NCBI GenBank assembly: GCA_043101615.1
Contig: JBICID010000083.1
Span: forward strand, 1-9,042
DNA: 9,042 nt
Direction: 5' to 3'
Origin: JBLHKT01 sp043101615
Lineage (GTDB): Bacteria > Planctomycetota > Phycisphaerae > Phycisphaerales > UBA1924
Shown here piece after piece: positions 1-4,797 of this stretch (its first letter is position 1; each line of letters opens with the position of its first letter). The translations under genes were made by a program, and so were the position numbers. Below the pieces are notes generated by a model that had not been told where the DNA came from, did not search any database, and worked only from the letters and a program-made list of their open reading frames with translations.

Positions 1-400
1 GGGCGTAGCGTCCGCCGCCCAGGGCGAGGCGGTCGAGCACGGGCGTGCGGGCGTAGACGACGGCGCCGTCGGAGCTGCGGAAGCTGGCGGTGAGGAGTCC
101 CTCTGCGTCGACGTGGGTGAAGCCGTCGCCGACGGTGACGCGGACGTCGCCCCGGTCGGTCTCGAGCACGCGTGTGAGCCCGCTGGCGGGGTCTCGCAGG
201 ACGGCGGAGGCCCGCCAGACGCCGCCCGAGTTCTCGATGAGCACGCGCAGGGTCATGCGACCCGAGCCCTCGCCCTCGGCGAGCAGGTCGGGTCGTGCGC
301 GTCGGAGCGCGCCGGCGCTGAGGCCCCAGACGACGCTGACGCAGCGCGGGGTCATGCCCGCGAGGGAGGCGGCGCCGGCGATGGTGTGGGCGCGCGTCAC
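1..400 (-). CDS. Unrecognised protein, 3' end cut by window edge; translationally coupled to the regulator
   Basis: I do not recognise this protein. The minus strand stays open from a GTG at 400-398 to the window edge, giving 133 residues with almost every third codon position G or C, as in the neighbouring real genes. The GTG overlaps the TGA of the upstream regulator gene (397-399) in a GTGA arrangement, which is typical of translational coupling and is why I chose this start; a G-run (GGGGG) lies about 7 bases upstream. In-frame ATGs at 355 and 256 are alternatives. The part after residue 49 (MTLRVLIENSGG) has alternating hydrophobic and polar residues suggesting beta structure (VWRASAVL, DVRVTV, LLTASFRSSDG). 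No clear signal peptide or membrane segment is visible. Being in one unit with a GbsR/MarR-type regulator, it may be a target or partner of that regulator; this is inference only. Confidence 0.7.
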   Translation of the reverse strand, partial: MTRAHTIAGAASLAGMTPRCVSVVWGLSAGALRRARPDLLAEGEGSGRMTLRVLIENSGGVWRASAVLRDPASGLTRVLETDRGDVRVTVGDGFTHVDAEGLLTASFRSSDGAVVYARTPVLDRLALGGGRYA

Positions 401-990
401 GACGTGCCCCCGGCTCGTTTCTTGGGCAGGGGGGTCTTGGCGAGCAGCTTGGCCGCGACCTTGAGCCCGGCGCCCGAGGGCCCTGCGAACTTCTGGCTGA
501 TCTCGCTGACGATCTCGAAGAACTCGCGCATCTCGTCGAGGCGTCGTGTGAGGTCGCGCAGCTCGTCGGGGCCCTTGGCGCCGACCTCGGGGGTGAGCTC
601 GCGGATCTCGGCGAGGCTCTCGAGCAGGGGGGAGACCTCGCGCTTGATGCGCTGGCGGGCGATGGCGCGGAACATGGCCCAGACGTCCTGCTCGGCCTGG
701 AAGTAGTCCTTGCGGTCGCCCGGGACCTCGACGCGCGAGATGACGCCCCACTCGAGCAGGGCCCGCAGGCTCATCGAGGCGTTGCCTCGACTGATGCCAA
801 GACGCTCCATCACGTCGTCGGTGCACTTGGGCTCGCCGGTGACGTAGAGCAGGGCGTGGACCTGGGCCATGGTGCGGCTGATGCCCCAGGCGCCCGACAT
901 GGTGCTCCACGACTCGATGAACTGTGCCTGGGCCGCCTCGAGGGCGTCCGCGGCGGCGGTCGGGGTCAGGTTGGTCCGGGCCTTGGCCAT
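397..990 (-). CDS. GbsR/MarR-family winged-helix transcriptional regulator
   Basis: A 197-residue DNA-binding regulator of the GbsR branch of the MarR superfamily, which usually act as dimeric repressors. The opening helix (FIESWSTMSGAWGISRTMAQ, residues 24-43) is followed by a winged helix-turn-helix: helices at about 40-66 (HALLYVTGEPKCTDDVMERL), the recognition helix at about 67-80 (SRGNASMSLRALLE) and the wing at about 85-97 (SRVEVPGDRKDYF). A long C-terminal helical part (about 100-168) would form the dimer interface. The length of about 180-200 residues is normal for the family. I place the start at the ATG at 990; an in-frame ATG at 1029 would add MLATHAPPSDTST but directly abuts the predicted operator. 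Neither start has a good Shine-Dalgarno sequence. The gene follows the prenyltransferase after a 104-base AT-rich control region and overlaps the next gene by 4 bases. The effector is unknown; the family name comes from a glycine-betaine-responsive regulator, but nothing here points to that ligand. Confidence 0.9.
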   Translation of the reverse strand: MAKARTNLTPTAAADALEAAQAQFIESWSTMSGAWGISRTMAQVHALLYVTGEPKCTDDVMERLGISRGNASMSLRALLEWGVISRVEVPGDRKDYFQAEQDVWAMFRAIARQRIKREVSPLLESLAEIRELTPEVGAKGPDELRDLTRRLDEMREFFEIVSEISQKFAGPSGAGLKVAAKLLAKTPLPKKRAGGTS

Positions 991-1030
991 CGTGGAAGTA
1001 TCCGAGGGCGGGGCGTGCGTGGCCAGCATA

Positions 1031-1071
1031 TTTTCAGGAATCGTTGAAAGTTTTTCATTTATTCCTGAAAA
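1031..1071. promoter_or_regulatory. Predicted tandem operator for the GbsR/MarR regulator
   Basis: Two 20-bp pseudo-palindromes of the form TTTTCA-N8-TGAAAR lie head to tail: TTTTCAGGAATCGTTGAAAG (1031-1050) and TTTTCATTTATTCCTGAAAA (1052-1071). They are offset by 21 bp, about two helical turns, so two dimers could sit on one face of the DNA. The outer arms also form a perfect 11-bp inverted repeat (TTTTCAGGAAT at 1031-1041, ATTCCTGAAAA at 1061-1071). Only 11 of the 42 bases at 1030-1071 are G or C, a sharp drop in this GC-rich window. The block lies just upstream of the regulator gene, where an autoregulatory operator and promoter would be expected. I could not pick out convincing -10 and -35 boxes. 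The sequence pattern is seen directly; binding by the adjacent regulator is inferred. Confidence 0.7.
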
Positions 1072-1094
1072 CTGCCCGGACCGGGGCCCGCGCG

Positions 1095-2051
1095 TCACCA
1101 GATCGCGTCGGCGGCGCCGGCCAGGCCCAGCACCACGCTGACGACCCCGTTGAGCGTAAAAAACGCCATCGGGATGCCCGCGCGACCGCGCCGGGCCAGC
1201 AGGGCGTGCTCCCAGGCAAGCAGGGCCCCGACGATCGCGCTCCCCCCGAGGAAGGCCCACCCGAACCGGGGCTCGGCGAGCCAGGCCAGGGCGAGGCAGG
1301 CGAGGGCGCCGGCGTGCAGCAGGCGGCTGATCCACGCGGCCCCGCGCCAGCCGAAGCGGGCGGGGACCGAGTTGAGCCCGGCCGAGCGGTCGTGCTCCAG
1401 GTCCTGCAGCGCGTAGATGACGTCGAAGCCGGCGACCCAGCAGACGACCATGCCGGCGAGCCACCAGACGGCGTGGGCGTCGAGCAGGGCGTCCATCCCG
1501 CCCACGGCGAGCGCGGCCGCGAGCGGGCTGGCGCCCAGCGCCCCGCCCAGAAAGACGTGGCACCACCACGTAAAGCGTTTGGTGTAGGAGTACAGGGCGA
1601 TCCAGGCGAGCACGGGGAGGCTGAGCCCGAGGGGCCACCAGTTGTCGTCGGCCCATCCGAAGCCCGCGGCCCCGAGGACAAAGACGCCGGCGCTGGCGGC
1701 GAGCATGACAGCGCCGTCGCGCGCCGAGAGCGCGCCGCGCGCGAAGGCGCGCCCGGCGGTGCGCGGGTTGGCGGCGTCGAGGCGTCGGTCGGCGAGGCGG
1801 TTGACCAGCATCGCAAAGGTGCGGGCGCTGACCATGCAGAGGACGACGAGGGCGATCTCGAGCGCGACGGTGCGACCGTCGAGGCCGGCCCGGGCCTGGC
1901 GTGCCAGCACCAGCACGGCGCCGAGCAGGGCGAAGGGGAGGGCGAAGACGCTGTGGGCGAGCTTGATGTCGGCCAGTGCCAAAGAAACCCGCCCGGTGAC
2001 CCGGGCGGGTTTCGCGATGTCGGGGTGGGATGTCGCGTGCCCGGTCGCCAT
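1095..2051 (-). CDS. ubiA: UbiA-family polyprenyltransferase (4-hydroxybenzoate / menaquinone-precursor type)
   Basis: An integral-membrane prenyltransferase that joins a polyprenyl diphosphate to an aromatic ring during quinone synthesis. Both aspartate-rich motifs that bind Mg-diphosphate are present: NRLADRRLD at residues 84-92 (N84, D88, D92) followed by AANPRTAGR, and DVIYALQDLEHD at 200-211 (D200, D207, D211) followed by RSAGLNSVPARFG. The YSYTKRF loop (154-160) also fits. Several hydrophobic segments are visible (about 34-50, 62-80, 115-130, 140-155, 165-183, 187-203, 230-247, 255-270, 292-312), as expected for about nine helices. The NPRT and NSVPARFG wording resembles the UbiA subgroup that includes MqnP of the futalosine menaquinone route, so the substrate may not be 4-hydroxybenzoate. 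The ATG at 2051 has no visible Shine-Dalgarno, and a terminator-like hairpin covers codons 13-22; a TTG at 1982 (giving MALADIKLAHSVFALPF) is a possible alternative start. The gene begins 48 bases after the metalloprotease stop. Confidence 0.9.
   Translation of the reverse strand: MATGHATSHPDIAKPARVTGRVSLALADIKLAHSVFALPFALLGAVLVLARQARAGLDGRTVALEIALVVLCMVSARTFAMLVNRLADRRLDAANPRTAGRAFARGALSARDGAVMLAASAGVFVLGAAGFGWADDNWWPLGLSLPVLAWIALYSYTKRFTWWCHVFLGGALGASPLAAALAVGGMDALLDAHAVWWLAGMVVCWVAGFDVIYALQDLEHDRSAGLNSVPARFGWRGAAWISRLLHAGALACLALAWLAEPRFGWAFLGGSAIVGALLAWEHALLARRGRAGIPMAFFTLNGVVSVVLGLAGAADAIW
1981..2013 (-). terminator. Intrinsic terminator-like hairpin, probably ending the metalloprotease transcript
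   Basis: A perfect 13-bp stem, GAAACCCGCCCGG (1984-1996) paired with CCGGGCGGGTTTC (2001-2013), encloses a 4-base loop. On the minus strand the 3' arm runs into TTTCTTT, a U-rich tail as in factor-independent terminators. It lies about 87-116 bases past the stop of the metalloprotease gene (2100), a normal place for its terminator. The oddity is that it sits inside the N-terminal codons of the prenyltransferase frame, which puts the annotated ATG at 2051 in doubt or suggests attenuation. The plus-strand orientation is less likely, because no plus-strand gene ends here and the downstream T-run there is shorter. Confidence 0.7.
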
Positions 2052-2099
2052 CGGTCAGACGCTAGGCACGCCCCGGACGGGGGGAACGGTCGGGCCGGC

Positions 2100-4655
2100 T
2101 CAGGGGCAGCCGGCGAGGAAGGCGACGACGAAGGCTCCGATGTCGCCGTTGTCCAGGACGCCGTCGCCGGTGAAGTCGGTGGAGGGGTCGCCTGCGAGGA
2201 AGGCGGTGACGAAGGCGCCGATGTCGCCGTTGTCCAGGACGCCGTCGCCGGTGATGTCGGCGGGGCAGTCGCCCGCGTCGCAGTCGACGTCCTCGATGGC
2301 GAAGGCGTCGATGCCGGCCTCGTAGAGGTTGGAGCCGTTGGCGTCGGAGGCGACGGCCCGGACGCGGACGGCGTTGGTGAGGCCGACGAAGTCGCGGACG
2401 CGGTAGCTGCGGTCGATCCAGCCGCCGACGGAGTCGGCGTTGTTGGGGCCGAGCACGTCCAGGGTCTGCCAGTTCAGCCCGCCGTCGTCGGAGATCTCGA
2501 GGAGGAGGACGTTGGCGCCGGGGTTGAGGCCCTGGTCGTCGTCGAACCATGTGGCGAGCTTGAGCTCGGGGTTGGCGGTGGCGGAGAGGTCGAAGGCGGG
2601 GCTGGTGAGGATGGTGGTGCCGCCGGAGACGTGGCTGAGCCCGTCGACGTTGCCGGTGACCCAGGCGCTGCCTGAGCCGTCGGCGTCGGCGGGCGGGGTG
2701 TTGGCGGTGTTGGAGCTGGGCACGCCGCGCTCCCACAGTCCGAAGAAGGAGCTGGCGATGGTGCCGGAGACGGACCAGCCCTGGTCGGTCTCGAAGTCGT
2801 CGGAGGCGGTGACGACGCGGGCCACGCCCAGCGAGGCGACGGAGGTGTTGGGCCCGAGCTCGACGACGCCGGCGAGGTCGCCCTCGGCGACGACGCGGTA
2901 GGTGACGACCGAGCCGCACGGGATGACGGGGAGCAGGCCCTCGTAGGCGCCGGCGCCCAGGTCGGTCATGGTGACGGAGGCCTCGGGTGCGCCGTCCACG
3001 GAGTAGAACAGCTCGGGGTCGCCGACGATCGAGTCGTCGCCGAGGGTGAGCAGCACGCCGACGACGGGCGCGGAGTCGGGGTCGATCTCGAGGTTCGGGA
3101 CGGTGACGAAATCGATGCCGAGTGGCTCGAGCGTGAGCACGCTGGAGACGTCCAGGTCGTAGAGCTGGATGTTGTTGGTGTTGTCGCCGAAGACGCGGAT
3201 GGCGTAGGCGCCCGAATCGAAGAGCTCGATGGAGGCGGTCTCGACGACGCCGGCGGCGGAGTTGTTGAAGACGCCGAGGCTGTTGCCCGAGGCGTCGAGG
3301 AACTCGATGGAGAGGTCGTGGACGGTCTGGTAGTTGGTCTGGGTTCCGGGGGAGCAGGAGCCGTTGGAGTTCTGGGGCCCCTGGATGAAGGAGGAGGCCG
3401 AGGGGGTGAGGCTGACGGTGATCTCGACGGGCTGCGAGGTTGTGAAGACGAAGTAGTCGTTGTCGTCGTTGTCGTCGATGGAGATGTCGTTGTAGGAGGC
3501 GGAGGCGCCGTCGTTGAGTGCTCCCAGGTCGGTGCCGGTGGCCTGTGTGTCGTTGTTCTCGAGCGGGTCGCCGTACCCGCGCTGCCCGAAGAGGATGTCG
3601 TCGAGCTGTGGGCCGACGAAGTTGAGGTTGATGAAGGGCTCCATGAGCTTGGTGCCGTTGGTGGGGCAGACGTGCTCGGCGCCGATGCCGTGCCCGTGCT
3701 CGTGGGAGACGGTGTTCTTGAAGCGCCGGTAGTTCTGTGTGGTGGAGTTGAAGAAGCTGTCGTTGGAGTCGATGACCATGTCGCCGTAGTTGGGGAAGTA
3801 GTTGAAGGCGAGGACGCCGCCGCCGCCGTCGAGGTTGGTGGCGCCGATGCGGACGTCGCCCCGCACGCCGGCCTCGCCCTGGGAGGTGGTGGCGCTGGAG
3901 AAGGCGCGTCCGTCGTCGTTGGGCTCGTAGACGTAGTCGAGCCCGGTGAGGAAGGACCAGCGCGCGAAGACCTGGTCGAACAGGCCGGGCCAGACCTGCG
4001 AGCCGTACAGCCCGTTCAGCCAGCCCTGCAGGTTGCTGTTGCTGGGGTTGCCGAAGAGGTTGGGGATGGTGGTGCCGTCCGGGGCGTAGGAGTAGGTGAT
4101 GGTGGTCGGGTCGCCCTGCGAGAGGCCGTTGCCCGACAGGGCGGTGCGGCTCCAGCGCGTGCCGTACTGGTAGCGCTCCTCGCCGCCCCGGATGCCCTCG
4201 AAGAAGGCGTGGAAGGCCTCGGCGACCTTCGGGTCGGTGTCGGGGGCGAGGCACATGTGCGGGACGTCGCCGCCGGCCGCGGCGATCGCGGCCCACGAGC
4301 GGAACATCTCCACGTGCTCGGGGCGCATGATCGCGATCGTGTCCTCGTCGATCCAGGAGGCGGCGTCGCCCCAGTCGCGCTCGCCGGCACGCTCGACCAG
4401 CACGCCCAGGCCCGCCGGGGCGTCGGCGCGGGGCCCGATGGCGCCCGCGGCGGCGATCAGTGCCTGCTGCTCCGACGGCAGGCCCTGAAAGACCAGCTCG
4501 CCCAGCGCGCGATGGGCCAGGCCCGCCTGGCTCACCAGGCAGTCCGGCACCGTCTCGTCGAACGTCTCGGGGGCGGAGCCCGGGCCCGCGAGCGACACGC
4601 CCGCGACACCCATCGTCGCCACTCCTGCCCACACAACCTTGCTTGCGTTCTTCAT
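2100..4655 (-). CDS. Secreted matrixin-like zinc metalloprotease with PPC-like, beta-sandwich and dockerin-like C-terminal domains
   Basis: An 851-residue exported zinc endopeptidase. The ATG at 4655 is preceded by AAGGAA at a 5-base distance and opens a signal peptide (MKNASKVVWAGVATMGVAGVSLA), cleaved near residue 23 or 28; an in-frame ATG 27 bases upstream lacks this support. A propeptide-like region (about 30-155) contains PHMCLAPD (132-139), similar to the matrixin cysteine switch. The catalytic domain starts near RWSRTALSGNGLSQGDPTTI and carries the metzincin zinc motif HEHGHGIGAEH (318-328: H318, E319, H322, H328), with the Met-turn at LMEP (M338). After it come a pre-peptidase C-terminal-like beta domain (about 364-502, beginning DPLENNDTQATG and containing IDDNDDNDYF), a linker beta domain (about 505-615), a MAM/jelly-roll-like module (about 617-788, DDFETDQGW to AGIDAFAIEDV), and a two-repeat dockerin-like domain (800-849) bracketed by C797 and C850. 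The substrate is unknown; the C-terminus suggests cell-surface anchoring or sorting. The family call is firm, the individual beta-domain names less so. Confidence 0.9.
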   Translation of the reverse strand: MKNASKVVWAGVATMGVAGVSLAGPGSAPETFDETVPDCLVSQAGLAHRALGELVFQGLPSEQQALIAAAGAIGPRADAPAGLGVLVERAGERDWGDAASWIDEDTIAIMRPEHVEMFRSWAAIAAAGGDVPHMCLAPDTDPKVAEAFHAFFEGIRGGEERYQYGTRWSRTALSGNGLSQGDPTTITYSYAPDGTTIPNLFGNPSNSNLQGWLNGLYGSQVWPGLFDQVFARWSFLTGLDYVYEPNDDGRAFSSATTSQGEAGVRGDVRIGATNLDGGGGVLAFNYFPNYGDMVIDSNDSFFNSTTQNYRRFKNTVSHEHGHGIGAEHVCPTNGTKLMEPFINLNFVGPQLDDILFGQRGYGDPLENNDTQATGTDLGALNDGASASYNDISIDDNDDNDYFVFTTSQPVEITVSLTPSASSFIQGPQNSNGSCSPGTQTNYQTVHDLSIEFLDASGNSLGVFNNSAAGVVETASIELFDSGAYAIRVFGDNTNNIQLYDLDVSSVLTLEPLGIDFVTVPNLEIDPDSAPVVGVLLTLGDDSIVGDPELFYSVDGAPEASVTMTDLGAGAYEGLLPVIPCGSVVTYRVVAEGDLAGVVELGPNTSVASLGVARVVTASDDFETDQGWSVSGTIASSFFGLWERGVPSSNTANTPPADADGSGSAWVTGNVDGLSHVSGGTTILTSPAFDLSATANPELKLATWFDDDQGLNPGANVLLLEISDDGGLNWQTLDVLGPNNADSVGGWIDRSYRVRDFVGLTNAVRVRAVASDANGSNLYEAGIDAFAIEDVDCDAGDCPADITGDGVLDNGDIGAFVTAFLAGDPSTDFTGDGVLDNGDIGAFVVAFLAGCP
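2113..2263 (-). repeat. Two 70-bp direct repeats (81-bp period) encoding the dockerin-like Ca-binding repeats
   Basis: Copies at 2113-2182 and 2194-2263 match at 65 of 70 positions, with a 37-base identical run. Each encodes D-I/F-TGDGVLDNGDIGAF followed by V-x-AFLAG, the Asp/Asn-rich calcium loop and helix of a dockerin repeat (residues 800-822 and 827-849 of the metalloprotease). The near-identity includes silent positions, pointing to recent duplication, gene conversion or strong codon bias. Confidence 0.9.
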
Positions 4656-4660
4656 CGCGC

Positions 4661-4669
4661 TTCCTTTTT
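4661..4669 (-). promoter_or_regulatory. Shine-Dalgarno site deciding the metalloprotease start
   Basis: On the minus strand AAAAAGGAA is followed by five bases (gcgcg) and the ATG at 4655. It is the clearest ribosome binding site in the window. It selects the ATG that begins the signal peptide over the in-frame ATG at 4682. Confidence 0.7.
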
Positions 4670-4710
4670 GGCTGGGCCGCACGCACGTGCACGCGTGGCC
4701 GGATCACACT

Positions 4711-4724
4711 CGGATTCGAATCCG
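4711..4724. repeat. 14-bp perfect palindrome between the two protease genes
   Basis: CGGATTCGAATCCG is a perfect loop-less palindrome in the 142-base gap (4656-4797) between the subtilase stop and the metalloprotease start, 56 bases upstream of that start. The same gap holds a 10-bp direct repeat, CCTCGCACAA, at 4745-4754 and 4762-4771 (period 17). Either could be a regulator site for the metalloprotease. There is no U-rich tail, so a terminator is unlikely. Function is unknown. Confidence 0.4.
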
Positions 4725-4797
4725 CGACCGCCGGGTCTCCCCAGCCTCGCACAACAGGCCCCCTCGCACAACCCTCTTGCCGGGTTCTCGGACCGTT

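Noticed and set aside
991..1656. N-terminal extension of the regulator frame into the prenyltransferase gene
   Set aside because: The extra residues are Arg/Ala-rich, overlap the UbiA coding sequence and cross the operator; the family's usual length fits the start at 990.
924..2675. Long plus-strand open frame across the regulator, prenyltransferase and metalloprotease genes
   Set aside because: Its product is low-complexity (G, A, E, V, D-rich) with no domain. It is antisense to genes with clear motifs and is a by-product of high GC.
3446..3500. Trinucleotide-like tract (tcg/ttg) resembling a microsatellite
   Set aside because: It is in frame and encodes the Asp/Asn-rich IDDNDDNDYF segment normal for a PPC-like domain; the units are too irregular for a slippage repeat.
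2062..4752. Minus-strand frame of about 896 codons overlapping the metalloprotease
   Set aside because: Its translation is an Arg/Pro/His-rich out-of-frame shadow; the metalloprotease frame has the signal peptide, zinc motif and dockerin repeats.
4770..4786. Small hairpin AACCC-N7-GGGTT just after the subtilase stop, as a terminator
   Set aside because: Only 5 bp and no U-rich tail on the minus strand.
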